Below, piece by piece: positions 1-9,783 of a stretch of 64,000 nucleotides of DNA (the first letter of the stretch is position 1; every line of letters starts with the position of its first letter). Origin of the DNA: an uncultured Eubacterium sp. (lineage in GTDB: Bacteria > Bacillota > Clostridia > Oscillospirales > Acutalibacteraceae); assembly GCF_945980375.1 (NCBI RefSeq), contig NZ_CAMFQO010000004.1, positions 1 to 64,000 on the forward strand, read 5' to 3'. A model generated the notes under the pieces. It was given only the letters and a program-made list of their open reading frames with translations. It made no database searches and was not told the DNA's origin. The translations under genes and the position numbers were made by a program.

Positions 1-39
1 CCGATTTTTATTTTTCGCTTTATTTAGGACAATGGTATT

Positions 40-318
40 TAGCCTAACAGTATCCTAACCTAATAGCCTAAAGTAAGGTAATTATGGTATCTGTCGCCAT
101 TTTTTGCCTTGATATACGGCAGTATAACTTCGTCAAAGAAATGACGACAGCTACACAAACTAACTCACTTTAGGTGCGTAGCAGTTTATATTAAACAAAT
201 TTTTAATTAGACAAGGCATATTTTTAATTGCATACTTGCGTATTCAATTAAAAATTAACGCAGTATAATCGTAAATTTGTTAATATAAACCTAATTATGT
301 TCGAATTCTGTTAGGCTA
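40..318. repeat. Nested inverted-repeat region (possible MITE-like or structured leader element)
   Basis: Exact outer inverted repeat tagcctaacag (40-50) / ctgttaggcta (308-318); inner gtttatattaaacaaattt (185-203) / aaatttgttaatataaac (274-291); innermost atttttaattg (221-231) / caattaaaaat (246-256). Confidence 0.6.
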
Positions 319-402
319 GGTAGAAAAATATAAAAAATCACTTGAATTATGAAAAAATGCTCCTATAATATAATCAAGTTTTTGAAAACCGGGAGAAAGC
401 CA

Positions 403-1761
403 ATGAAACAAAACGATATGCTGAGCGGCAATCCGATAAAAAGAATAATTCTGTTTGCCTTGCCGATAATGATTTCAAGCATGCTTCAATACAACTACTC
501 ATTTATTGACAACATTATTGTCGGCAGATATGTGGGAACGGACGCACTTGCGGCTGTGGGTAATGTCGGCTCAATAGGCGGGTTTATTGTGGGTGCTTCG
601 CTCGGGCTTACAAGCGGATTTACAATTCCCGTTGCTCATGCATTCGGAGCCGGAGATAAAAAGAGAGTTTCCGCTTATGCCGGCAACAGCATTGCAGTTG
701 CTTTTTTGATAGGTGTAATCATTGTTATCGTTGCTCATATTATATCAAGGCCTCTGCTTCGTGCAATAGGCACACCAAGCGAAATCATTGATTTATCAGC
801 AAGATACATAAACATTTTATATTTCGGAATTCCTCTTCAAATGCTTTCAAACAATTTTACGGCAATTTCAAGAGCAGTCGGCGAAAGCAGAAAGCCTTTG
901 ATTTTTTACATAGTAAGCGTTATAGTAAATTTTGTTCTTGATATTATTTTTGTAAAGCATCTCGGCTGGGGTGTCGAGGGTGCGGCGGTTGCAACATTGT
1001 TTTCGTATTTTGTTGCTGCCTTACTTACGGGAATATACATCATATTCATTAACAATGATGTTGAAATCAAAAAGGAAGATTTAAGATTAAACATTAAAAT
1101 TGCTTGGGAGCAAATCAAGCTCGGCATTCCCGTTTCTCTTCAGTTTACCATTACATCAATAGGCTCAATGACAATGCAAAGTGCCATTAACTCTTTCGGT
1201 CCTACTAAAATGGCAGGCATTACCGCAGGAATGAGGGTTGAAAGCATAACAAATATTCCGATGAGTGGATTGGGTGTAGCAACACAAACCTTTGTAGGAC
1301 AAAACTACGGTGCTAAAAATTATGACAGAATCATCAAATCGGTTAACAAAATATTTTTGCTTGATTTAGGTGTTTCAGTTGCAATGAGCCTAACGCTTAT
1401 GGCTATTGCAGAGCCAATGGTATCACTGTTTATGACAGAGGTTAATGCCGAAATCCTTTCCGCTGCAAAGCAATACTTAACTGCAATAGCACAGTGCTAC
1501 AGCCTTGTTGCAGTGTTGTTTGTCCTCAGGAATACATTGCAGGGGTTGGGATTCACGTACTCAAACACCATAGCAGGCGCAGGAGAGCTCATAGGAAGGA
1601 TTGTTATTTCAATACTCGTATTAAGGCTCGGCTTCGGATTTGAGGCGGTATGCTACGCACCGCCTGCCGCATGGCTTCTTGCAGACATCCCACTTGCAAT
1701 CATCTACCTGTCAAAGCGCAAAAAGTTCAAGCAACTCGCAGACCAAAGCATATGTGCATAA
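403..1761 (+). CDS. MATE family efflux transporter
   Basis: ORF 349-1761; MKQNDMLSGNPIKRIILFALPIMISSMLQ is a typical MATE N-terminus, so the start is likely 403. Confidence 0.93.
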   Translation: MKQNDMLSGNPIKRIILFALPIMISSMLQYNYSFIDNIIVGRYVGTDALAAVGNVGSIGGFIVGASLGLTSGFTIPVAHAFGAGDKKRVSAYAGNSIAVAFLIGVIIVIVAHIISRPLLRAIGTPSEIIDLSARYINILYFGIPLQMLSNNFTAISRAVGESRKPLIFYIVSVIVNFVLDIIFVKHLGWGVEGAAVATLFSYFVAALLTGIYIIFINNDVEIKKEDLRLNIKIAWEQIKLGIPVSLQFTITSIGSMTMQSAINSFGPTKMAGITAGMRVESITNIPMSGLGVATQTFVGQNYGAKNYDRIIKSVNKIFLLDLGVSVAMSLTLMAIAEPMVSLFMTEVNAEILSAAKQYLTAIAQCYSLVAVLFVLRNTLQGLGFTYSNTIAGAGELIGRIVISILVLRLGFGFEAVCYAPPAAWLLADIPLAIIYLSKRKKFKQLADQSICA

Positions 1762-1784
1762 TAAAGACAATGCTTAATATTCAC

Positions 1785-1813
1785 AAAAAAGACACCGCTT
1801 GGGTGTCTTTTCC
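1785..1813 (+). terminator. Rho-independent terminator after the MATE gene
   Basis: aaaagacaccgcttgggtgtctttt hairpin with T-tract. Confidence 0.75.
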
Positions 1814-1935
1814 TTATGGGTCAAGTGTTAGCTTTTGATACAAAAAACTTTAATTCAAAAATAAAACTTTTCAATTATTGAAGGAATTATTATATTGTGA
1901 TATTATATATTTATCAATGTTATGAGGTGCTTTAA

Positions 1936-3579
1936 TTGGCTGAAAAGAAATACATAATAGATAGTGAAGAACTAATGGCTGAATGGGATTGGGAGAAGAA
2001 TAATGAACTTGGTTTAAATCCTAATCAAATTACTTATGGCAGCAATAAAAAGGCTTGGTGGAAATGTCGTAAAGGACATTCGTGGGAAACTTCTATTTCA
2101 GCGAGAGCAAAACAAGGACATCAATGTGTATACTGTTCTAATCAAAAAGCACTTAAAGGTTATAACGATTTTGAGACATTTTGTAAAAATAATGCGTTAC
2201 TATATTTACTACAAGAATGGGATTATGATAACAATGCTAACCAACCTGAAGAATATACTTGGTGTTCAGGTCAAAAGGTTTATTGGAGATGCAATAAAGG
2301 TCATTCTTGGAAAACATCAATTGCTCATAGAATAACCGAGAATACTGGATGTCCAGTATGTAGTAATAAAAAAGTATTGAAAGGATACAATGATTTAAAA
2401 ACTCTATGTCCCGTAATTGCTGGCGAATGGCATCCAACAAAAAATGGTGATTTAACACCTGATAATGTGTCCATCGGTAGTAGCAAAAGAGTCTGGTGGA
2501 TATGTAAGGAAGGTCATGAATGGCAAGCCGCAATTTATTCTAGAACGGGCAAAAACGGAACTGGTTGTGCTGTTTGTTCAGGAAAGAAATTATATCAAGG
2601 ATTAAATGATTTAGAAACATATTGTAAGAGCAACAAAGAGCTTTTATATTTGCTCGACGAATGGGATTATGATAAAAACAAATGTAATCCAAATGAAATA
2701 GCTAGAAGTTCATCAAAAAAAGTGTTTTGGAAATGTATACACGGACATAAGTGGGCTGCCTCTGTATCATCTAGAGTACGAGGAAATAATTGCAGAATTT
2801 GTAATTCTCAAACATCATTTCCAGAACAAGCCATATTCTACTATATCAGTTCACTTTTCCCAAACTCTGTTAATAGATATGTTTTTGATAAAACTGAATT
2901 AGATATTTTTATTCCCGAATTATCTATAGGTATTGAATACGATGGTTTTCATTTTCACAATAAAAAATCAAACAAAGAAGTTTTAAAAAATCAAAAATGT
3001 ATTGATAATGGCATAAAGTTAATTAGAATAAGAGAAAATGGATTAACTTCGTATAATGATTGCATATGCATTTTTAGGCAAGATAACTTTTCAAACGAAG
3101 CATTAAGTGATGTAATCAATGAATTATTGCGCCAATTAGGCAAGCCGGTAACGATCGATGTAAACAAGGATAAAGCTATAATCACAAAACAATATAAACA
3201 ATATGTACTCGATAATTCTATTACATCATTAAAGCCAGAACTACTACTTGATTGGGACGAAGATTCTAACGGTGGTTTAATGCTTGAAAATTTTACAAAA
3301 GGTTCTCATTACAAAGCACACTGGAAATGTCATATATGTGGATATGAATGGGATGCTGAAATAAAATCAAGATTTGCAGGAAGCGGATGCATTATGTGTA
3401 GTATGAAAAAATTTACACAAACTCGTTCGATAAAAGTATTGAACGTGGAAACAAATGTAGTTTATACATCACTAACAGATGCCGAAAGGAAAACTAACAT
3501 TGAGCGTCATAGTATATCTGATTGCTGTAAAGGGAAAAGAGACACTGCTGGTGGATATCATTGGAAATTCATTGATTAA
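1936..3579 (+). CDS. Multi zinc-ribbon (DUF4379/treble-clef-like) protein with internal Vsr/DUF559-like nuclease and C-terminal NUMOD-like segment
   Basis: TTG start after gaggtg. Five repeats of EWD...W.C..GH.W...I..R....C..C. Nuclease-like ELDIFIPELSIGIEYDGFHFH...NGIKLIRIRE. C-terminal IKVLNVETNVVYTSLTDAERKTNIERHSISDCCKGKRDTAGGYHWKF. Confidence 0.8.
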   Translation: MAEKKYIIDSEELMAEWDWEKNNELGLNPNQITYGSNKKAWWKCRKGHSWETSISARAKQGHQCVYCSNQKALKGYNDFETFCKNNALLYLLQEWDYDNNANQPEEYTWCSGQKVYWRCNKGHSWKTSIAHRITENTGCPVCSNKKVLKGYNDLKTLCPVIAGEWHPTKNGDLTPDNVSIGSSKRVWWICKEGHEWQAAIYSRTGKNGTGCAVCSGKKLYQGLNDLETYCKSNKELLYLLDEWDYDKNKCNPNEIARSSSKKVFWKCIHGHKWAASVSSRVRGNNCRICNSQTSFPEQAIFYYISSLFPNSVNRYVFDKTELDIFIPELSIGIEYDGFHFHNKKSNKEVLKNQKCIDNGIKLIRIRENGLTSYNDCICIFRQDNFSNEALSDVINELLRQLGKPVTIDVNKDKAIITKQYKQYVLDNSITSLKPELLLDWDEDSNGGLMLENFTKGSHYKAHWKCHICGYEWDAEIKSRFAGSGCIMCSMKKFTQTRSIKVLNVETNVVYTSLTDAERKTNIERHSISDCCKGKRDTAGGYHWKFID

Positions 3580-3584
3580 ATATT

Positions 3585-3616
3585 AAAGGTTTGGATTGAA
3601 ATCCAAACCTTTTTTA
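3585..3616 (+). terminator. Rho-independent terminator
   Basis: aaaggtttggat-tgaa-atccaaacctttttt. Confidence 0.85.
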
Positions 3617-3760
3617 GTTTTTACACGGAGTGCAAAAGGAAATCAAAATTGAGGTAGGTTTAAGTCCTACCCCCGCAACAAGACTAAAAAGAGCATTTTA
3701 GCAAATAGACAAATAAAATATTAGTGTTTGTTTTCAAGTGTATTTTAAGCAAAAAATTAA

Positions 3761-3789
3761 GACACAACATTGTATCAAATGTTGTGTCA
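3761..3789 (-). terminator. Terminator downstream of tRNA-fMet
   Basis: Minus strand GACACAACAT...ATGTTGTGTC followed by TTAATTTTTT. Confidence 0.7.
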
Positions 3790-3794
3790 TTTAG

Positions 3795-3870
<76 letters not shown>

Positions 3871-3900
3871 ATATATGTGTTTACTCAACTTGTATAGAAT

Positions 3901-3928
3901 ATTATATCACATAATTTTGAAATGTCAA
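3901..3928 (-). promoter_or_regulatory. Sigma-A promoter for tRNA-fMet
   Basis: Minus strand TTGACA-16 nt-TATAAT, both hexamers consensus. Confidence 0.8.
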
Positions 3929-3950
3929 TACATATTTTGATTATTTTATA

Positions 3951-4091
3951 AAACAAAAACGGGTAGCCTAAGTGTCCGCTTAAACTACCCATCTTCGCTG
4001 TTTAATAAAAACAATCTCTTCGTGTTGTGAAGTTGCTGACAGACACAACACTTTAGCGCTATTACCATCACGCTACCACACAATAGTGGTT
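3951..4091 (-). ncRNA. Unidentified structured small RNA with own promoter and terminator
   Basis: Four successive hairpins on the minus strand (ACCAC/GTGGT, TAGCG/CGCTA, GTGTTGTG/CACAACAC, GGGTAGTTTAAG/CTTAGGCTACCC + TTTTTGTTTT), no ORF, consensus promoter upstream. Confidence 0.65.
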
Positions 4092-4097
4092 GTATAT

Positions 4098-4126
4098 ATA
4101 GTACAACAGCAAGCAAAAATTGTCAA
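4098..4126 (-). promoter_or_regulatory. Sigma-A promoter for the small RNA
   Basis: Minus strand TTGACA (4126-4121), 17-nt spacer, TACTAT (4103-4098). Confidence 0.8.
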
Positions 4127-4289
4127 GATATTTTATGAAAAATTATCATTTTGTAACTTTTCAAAAAAGTAAATCAAATTATTTGTATAAATAGTCAATT
4201 CGATCCACAACATATTGTTTTTTTCATTTTACAACCACTAAAAAATGTGTTACAATTCAGGTAACAAAATTATTACAGGGTGAATAGCA

Positions 4290-5360
4290 ATGAACATTTT
4301 GATAGCTCCGGATTCGTACAAGGGCACACTTACGGCAATGCAGGTTGCCGACACTATCAAGGCAGTAATTACAAAATGCACAAATCACAATGTTACGGCT
4401 CTACCCTTTTCCGACGGTGGAGAAGGCTTTGGCGACGCATTTGAGAGCATATGCGGTGCGAAAAAGCTTTTCACAAAATGTCACGATGTCTACGGCAGGC
4501 AAACAGATGGGTATATATTTGTATTTGATGACACCGCTGTAATTGAATGTGCGGTTGCAAGCGGTTTGCAAAAGCAAAAACGAATTATGCAAAGCACAAG
4601 CTACGGCACGGGAGAGCTTATAAAATTCGCATACGACAACGGCTTCAGAAAAATCATCCTTGGTCTTGGCGGTACAGGATGCTGTGACGGAGGTGCAGGA
4701 GCACTTGTAGCTCTCGGAGCAAAAATATATGACGAAAACCAAAGCATTATTAAAATGCCTAAAAGCAGTGACCTAAACTATATTTTCGGTTTAAGCACAA
4801 GAGATTGCCCAAAGGATATTGAGATAACATATGCCTGTGATGTTGAAAATGAATACTACGGAAAAAACGGTGCGGCTTATGTTTTTGCACCGCAAAAGGG
4901 TGCCAACAAAACACAGGTGGCAGAGCTTGACGAGGGCTTGCAAAGGCTAAATGCATTTTTCAAAAACGACATCAGCAAGGTTAAGGGGGCAGGAGCCGCA
5001 GGAGGAATATGCGGAGGACTTTACAGTGTTTTCGGCGGAGAGATTAAATCCGGATTTGATATTCTTGCACAGTACTGCAATCTTGAAGAAAAAATAAAAA
5101 ATGCCAACATCATAATCACAGGTGAAGGCAAAACAGACGGGCAAACCTTAATGGGCAAGCTGCCTTACAAAATATACGAGCTTTGCAAAAAGCACAACAA
5201 AAGGTGCGTTGTAATCAGCGGGTGCATTGAAACAGACAAGGTTGGCGATATTGCGATACCGCTTGCAGACAAGGAAACAACAGTTGACGAGGCCATCGGC
5301 AACGCAAGGACAGTCCTTGCTAAAAAAGTGGAAAATAGCCTTGAAAAAATATTAAAATAA
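4290..5360 (+). CDS. Glycerate kinase
   Basis: MNILIAPDSYKGTLTAMQVADTI..., typical glycerate kinase family 1. Confidence 0.93.
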   Translation: MNILIAPDSYKGTLTAMQVADTIKAVITKCTNHNVTALPFSDGGEGFGDAFESICGAKKLFTKCHDVYGRQTDGYIFVFDDTAVIECAVASGLQKQKRIMQSTSYGTGELIKFAYDNGFRKIILGLGGTGCCDGGAGALVALGAKIYDENQSIIKMPKSSDLNYIFGLSTRDCPKDIEITYACDVENEYYGKNGAAYVFAPQKGANKTQVAELDEGLQRLNAFFKNDISKVKGAGAAGGICGGLYSVFGGEIKSGFDILAQYCNLEEKIKNANIIITGEGKTDGQTLMGKLPYKIYELCKKHNKRCVVISGCIETDKVGDIAIPLADKETTVDEAIGNARTVLAKKVENSLEKILK

Positions 5361-5402
5361 TTATATAATATTATACAATTAATTTACACAAGGAGAATAC
5401 TT

Positions 5403-5624
5403 ATGAAGGTAAGAATCCCTAAACACAGAGAATTTCAAATTAAATTTCCGGACAACTATCCGTTAGAGGCAGAGGCTTGGGAAAAGCTTAACCAAATTGT
5501 TAAGGATTATTCCGTTGACGGAAAGAGTGTTCGCAGTGCATCATTTATCGAGGACAACGAGGACAAGGTAAAGGCTCTGCAGGAGCAGTACGATTTTGAA
5601 TACGAAATTATTGAAGTAAAGTAA
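5403..5624 (+). CDS. Hypothetical protein, 73 aa
   Basis: Good RBS (aaggag), same strand and tight spacing with the flanking genes. Confidence 0.65.
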   Translation: MKVRIPKHREFQIKFPDNYPLEAEAWEKLNQIVKDYSVDGKSVRSASFIEDNEDKVKALQEQYDFEYEIIEVK

Positions 5625-5643
5625 GTTAAAGCAGAGACATATA

Positions 5644-8600
5644 ATGGCTGAAAATAAAATTTTTACGGTTGCAACTGCACATCTTGACACGGTTTGGAGA
5701 TGGGAGCTGCCGAAAACCATTGATGAATTTATACCGGATACATTCAACAAAAACTTTGAATTAATTGAAAAATACCCTCATTACCGCTTTAATTTTGAGG
5801 GTAGCTTTCGTTATGAGCTTATTGAAGAATACTATCCTGATGCTTTTGCAAAAATCAGGCAATATGTTGACGAGGGTAAATGGTGTGTCAGCGGCTCTGC
5901 ATACGAAAACGGAGATGTTAACATTCCGTCACCCGAGGCATTATTCCGCAATTTTCTTTATGGCAATCACTACTTTAACAAAAAATTCGGCAAAACCTCC
6001 AAGGATGTATTTTTGCCGGACTGCTTTGGATTCGGATATGCGTTGCCGAGCATTGCAAAGCATGCCAATCTGCTTGGTGTTTCTTCTCAAAAGCTTAGCT
6101 GGGGCGGAGCATATGAGCTGCCGTTCGACATCGGAATATGGCAGGGCGTAAACGGCGACAGGGTTTACGCATCCCTTAATCCCCTATCATACCGTTACAA
6201 ATTTGACGGTGATGTCAGAGGAGATTTGCAAATAATAAACAAACTTGCAGAAAACGGACTCAAGCACGATTTGCCTTGGACCATGAATTATTATGGCACA
6301 GGTGATTGGGGCGGAGCTCCTACCGAAGAAAGTGCTAAGGCTGTAAACGACAGCGTTGAGGCTAACCAAAAAAACAAAGAAACCAAGGTATATTCTGCAT
6401 CATCAGATGAAATCTTTGTTGAAATGGACGGGCTTTCGCAAAAGCAAAAAAACGCGTTGCCGATATGGAATAACGAATTAGTTATGAAAAGCCACGGTGC
6501 AGGCGGTTATACATCAAGATGTATGAGCAAAAGGCTCAACGCACAAAACGAATGTCTTGCAGACAGCTGTGAAAAGGCTGCCGTTGCCGCAAGCCTGCTG
6601 ACATCATACAGGTATCCGCAGGAGATAATCGACAAGGCGTGGAAAAGAGTTATTCAGCATCAATTCCACGACGATATTCCGGGCACGTCGACAATGCTTC
6701 AGTACAACGACAGCTGGAACGATTACTTTGCATCCCTCAATCAATTCCAAGCCGAATACGAGGGTGCAATGGGAGCATTGGCTAACGAGATTGATACCTC
6801 ATGGTGTAAGGAATGTGCCGTTATTGTTAACAACCCCGTTGCAGTAAAACGCAAGGCGGCGGTTAAGGCACACATCAAGCTTACACGAAATGCAAAATAC
6901 ATCAAGGTGCTTGACAAAAACGGCAAGGAGGTTCCAAGCCAGATTGTAAAAAAATCGGGCAAGGAATTTGACATTATCTTCCTTGCAAGTGTAGGCTCCT
7001 GTGCAAGCAGAGTTTACGATGTTCAGGGTGCCGACAAAAAGTATGACGGCAAGACAGACCTCAAGGTAACCGAGCATACACTTGAAAATGACAAATACAG
7101 GCTTATGTTCAACAAAAACGGCGACATAGGCTCTATCGTTGACAAAAAACTAAAGGTTCAGTTACTTACCGCACCTATCAAGCTTGCATTACTGCACAAT
7201 ATCGGTGAGCTGAATTATCCGTCCTGGGAAATCAGAAAAGAGGATATCGACGGCGAGCCGTACTGCTATGCAAACACTCCGAACTTTGAGATAGTTGAAG
7301 ACGGTCCGGCAAGAATTGCAATCAAGGTGACACGAGAGGCCGAATACAGCAAAATCGAGCAGGTAGTCAGCCTTGAGGCATACGGTGAGGTTATAAGAGT
7401 TGACAACAACATTGATTGGCAGGAAAGAAGAGCTCTGCTTAAAGCACAGTTCCCTGTTACCTGCAGTAACGACGAAGCAAGCTACGACCTCGGCTTAGGC
7501 TACATAAAGCGTGGCAACAACACAGAAAATCTGTACGAGGTGCCTGCACAGAAATGGGCAGATATTACGGACAGATTCGGCAAATACGGTGTCAGCATTT
7601 TGTCAGACTGCAAATACGGATGGGACAAGCCGAACGATTACACACTGAGGCTTACCTGCATACACACCCCTGCCGGTGCTTTTACAAAGGATGCAAGGCA
7701 GGATTTGCAGGACATAGGACGAAACAGGTTTGCATTTGGAATAATGAGCCACAAGGGCAATGTAGGAGCAACTACTCAAATTGAGTCACAATGCTTTTGC
7801 CAAGGTCTTGTTGCGTTTTGCACATCGTCAAGGCGTGAGGGTGTACTCGGCGACAGCTTCAGCCTGCTTAACACATCATCAAACGCAGTTTTGGTCAGAG
7901 CCGTTAAAAAGGCTATTGACGACGACAGCATTATCGTGAGAATAAACGAGGGTGTCGGCAAGGCACACAAGAGTGCAGGTATTAAATTTTTCTGCGACAT
8001 AACCGAGGCAACAGAGGTTTGGGCAAGCGAGGAATACAAAAACGATGCAAAAATCGACAACGGTGCATTGGTGTTTGACCTAAAGCCGTTTGAGGTGAAA
8101 ACCTTTAAGCTAAAGCTAAATGCAGAAAGAAACAAGGCAAAGGAAAACTTTAAGAAGCTTGACCTTGAATACAATTCCGTTGGCATCACGGCAGATGAAT
8201 ACAAGGTTAACTGCATTATGCAGGGCAGCGGAATGAGCCTGCCGAACGAGCTGATACCAAGCTCGCTGACCGTTCACGGCATCACCTTTAAGATGCCTAA
8301 CGTGGAAATGGATAAAAACATATTTATTCCTCGAGGACAAGAAATCGAACTGCCAAAGGGTGTTACAAAGCTGTATATGATTGCAGGCTCGGTGCTTGAG
8401 CGCAGAGATACCGTTGTTATGGCTGACAGCAAGGAAAGGCACATTACGGTTTATCCTATGCGTGAGCCGGTTGGTCAATGGGATATGGCAGGCTTACAGC
8501 AAACTGCCAAAATCACAAATCAACCAATCGCTATCGAATTTACGCACACTCATCATCCGGAGGGCAACATTGCCAACGGCAAGGCATATTTTTACCTGTA

Positions 8601-8907
8601 TGAAATTGATGTGCGAGGCTGTAAAACAGTAACCATGCCTGAGGACAACAAAATTGTTATTTTGGCAATGACGGCTGTTAAAAAATTCTCTAACACTCAC
8701 CTTGCAACAAGGCTGATTGACGAGGTTGACGAGGGCTACGAATTTGGTGAAATACCGCCTATCAACAAGATTATCGATAAGGCAGATTTCATTACAATCC
8801 GTGCAGGAAAAATACAAGACCAAATCAAAGGCGGCAAGGGCAAGGGTATCAAACGAGACAACATTATCACAAACATTATTCGCTCCTACACCAAGAGCGA
8901 ATGGTAA
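5644..8907 (+). CDS. GH38 alpha-mannosidase
   Basis: ATAHLDTVWRWELPKT...N-terminus and length of 1087 aa. Confidence 0.9.
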   Translation: MAENKIFTVATAHLDTVWRWELPKTIDEFIPDTFNKNFELIEKYPHYRFNFEGSFRYELIEEYYPDAFAKIRQYVDEGKWCVSGSAYENGDVNIPSPEALFRNFLYGNHYFNKKFGKTSKDVFLPDCFGFGYALPSIAKHANLLGVSSQKLSWGGAYELPFDIGIWQGVNGDRVYASLNPLSYRYKFDGDVRGDLQIINKLAENGLKHDLPWTMNYYGTGDWGGAPTEESAKAVNDSVEANQKNKETKVYSASSDEIFVEMDGLSQKQKNALPIWNNELVMKSHGAGGYTSRCMSKRLNAQNECLADSCEKAAVAASLLTSYRYPQEIIDKAWKRVIQHQFHDDIPGTSTMLQYNDSWNDYFASLNQFQAEYEGAMGALANEIDTSWCKECAVIVNNPVAVKRKAAVKAHIKLTRNAKYIKVLDKNGKEVPSQIVKKSGKEFDIIFLASVGSCASRVYDVQGADKKYDGKTDLKVTEHTLENDKYRLMFNKNGDIGSIVDKKLKVQLLTAPIKLALLHNIGELNYPSWEIRKEDIDGEPYCYANTPNFEIVEDGPARIAIKVTREAEYSKIEQVVSLEAYGEVIRVDNNIDWQERRALLKAQFPVTCSNDEASYDLGLGYIKRGNNTENLYEVPAQKWADITDRFGKYGVSILSDCKYGWDKPNDYTLRLTCIHTPAGAFTKDARQDLQDIGRNRFAFGIMSHKGNVGATTQIESQCFCQGLVAFCTSSRREGVLGDSFSLLNTSSNAVLVRAVKKAIDDDSIIVRINEGVGKAHKSAGIKFFCDITEATEVWASEEYKNDAKIDNGALVFDLKPFEVKTFKLKLNAERNKAKENFKKLDLEYNSVGITADEYKVNCIMQGSGMSLPNELIPSSLTVHGITFKMPNVEMDKNIFIPRGQEIELPKGVTKLYMIAGSVLERRDTVVMADSKERHITVYPMREPVGQWDMAGLQQTAKITNQPIAIEFTHTHHPEGNIANGKAYFYLYEIDVRGCKTVTMPEDNKIVILAMTAVKKFSNTHLATRLIDEVDEGYEFGEIPPINKIIDKADFITIRAGKIQDQIKGGKGKGIKRDNIITNIIRSYTKSEW

Positions 8908-9017
8908 AGCAAAGCACACGCTGGTAGACTGTTGAGAAATGGAGCTGAAATTCGCATTTTGCGAGGGAAGATGTACGAGGGTACCTCAACCGAGCAAAAG
9001 GCGAAAAACGCCAAAAA

Positions 9018-9048
9018 ACAGATTGAACTCGATGTTCAATCTGTTTTT
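9018..9048 (+). terminator. Terminator after alpha-mannosidase
   Basis: ACAGATTGAAC-TCGAT-GTTCAATCTGT + T-tract. Confidence 0.75.
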
Positions 9049-9051
9049 ATA

Positions 9052-9103
9052 TCCCCTCAGTCACCTTCGGTGACAGCTCCCCTTTATTGCATAAAAGGGG
9101 CGC
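9052..9103. repeat. Palindromic repeat, half unit (tcccctcagtcaccttcggtgacagctcccctt...aaaagggg)
   Basis: Same architecture as the repeats at 50.85, 54.8 and 55.6 kb. Confidence 0.8.
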
Positions 9104-9183
9104 CAAATATATTTTCTTTTGGCGTGGTTCAGCACACTTTATCGACAGTATAACGCTGTGAGCATAATGCTCACAGCGTTTTG

Positions 9184-9780
9184 TCATTCATCATTCTGTT
9201 GCTCGGTTGCTTCAACCTCTATGTCGGACGTGGAATCGATTGTTTGCTTTACCCTTTTGGCTGCCGTGTTGATTTGCAATAGTGTTATCAAATCAAGAAC
9301 TGCGTATACGATAAGCGCCGCACCGATAAATCGAACTATGCTATCCGTCAGGCTTGCCGATTTTGTAATGGCTACTATGCCGAAGATTATTGTGATAACC
9401 GACAGAAGCATGGTAAACCAACCGGAAACCCTTAACGTTATTATTGAGCGAATAGCAGCCGCCATATCGACAAGGCCGGAGGTCAGTATAAATATACCAA
9501 GCACCACAACTATAAACGAAATAATTGCACGGTACCTAACGCATATCACTATTCCGGCAACAAGCGACAGGCAACCAAGCACAAGGCTCGGCTTTTGCTC
9601 TCGCTTAACAATATAAGACACAACCGAGATTATTCCTGTTGCAACAAATGACAGACCGATTACAAGAGAAATATACTCTATACACTTTGACGGAAATGCT
9701 ATAAACAGCACACCCATAACGGCAGAAACAATTATCGTTGCAACGGAAAACCGTTTTAATCCTCTAAAAAATTCTATCAT
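9184..9780 (-). CDS. DUF308/HdeD-like membrane protein
   Basis: Hydrophobic repeats with FVATGIISVVSYIVKRE...LSLVAGIVICVRYRAIISFIVVVLGIFILTSGLVDMAAAI. Confidence 0.7.
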   Translation of the reverse strand: MIEFFRGLKRFSVATIIVSAVMGVLFIAFPSKCIEYISLVIGLSFVATGIISVVSYIVKREQKPSLVLGCLSLVAGIVICVRYRAIISFIVVVLGIFILTSGLVDMAAAIRSIITLRVSGWFTMLLSVITIIFGIVAITKSASLTDSIVRFIGAALIVYAVLDLITLLQINTAAKRVKQTIDSTSDIEVEATEQQNDE

Positions 9781-9783
9781 AAA

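Noticed and set aside
3650-3683. tRNA-like fragment as a functional tRNA gene
   Set aside because: Only a T-arm and acceptor 3' strand are present; no D-arm, anticodon arm or 5' acceptor strand.
3951-4091. Small RNA interpreted as 6S, 4.5S SRP RNA or a T-box
   Set aside because: No GGAAG/AGCAG SRP tip, ends do not pair as in 6S, and no GGGTGGNACCGCG T-box; left as unidentified.
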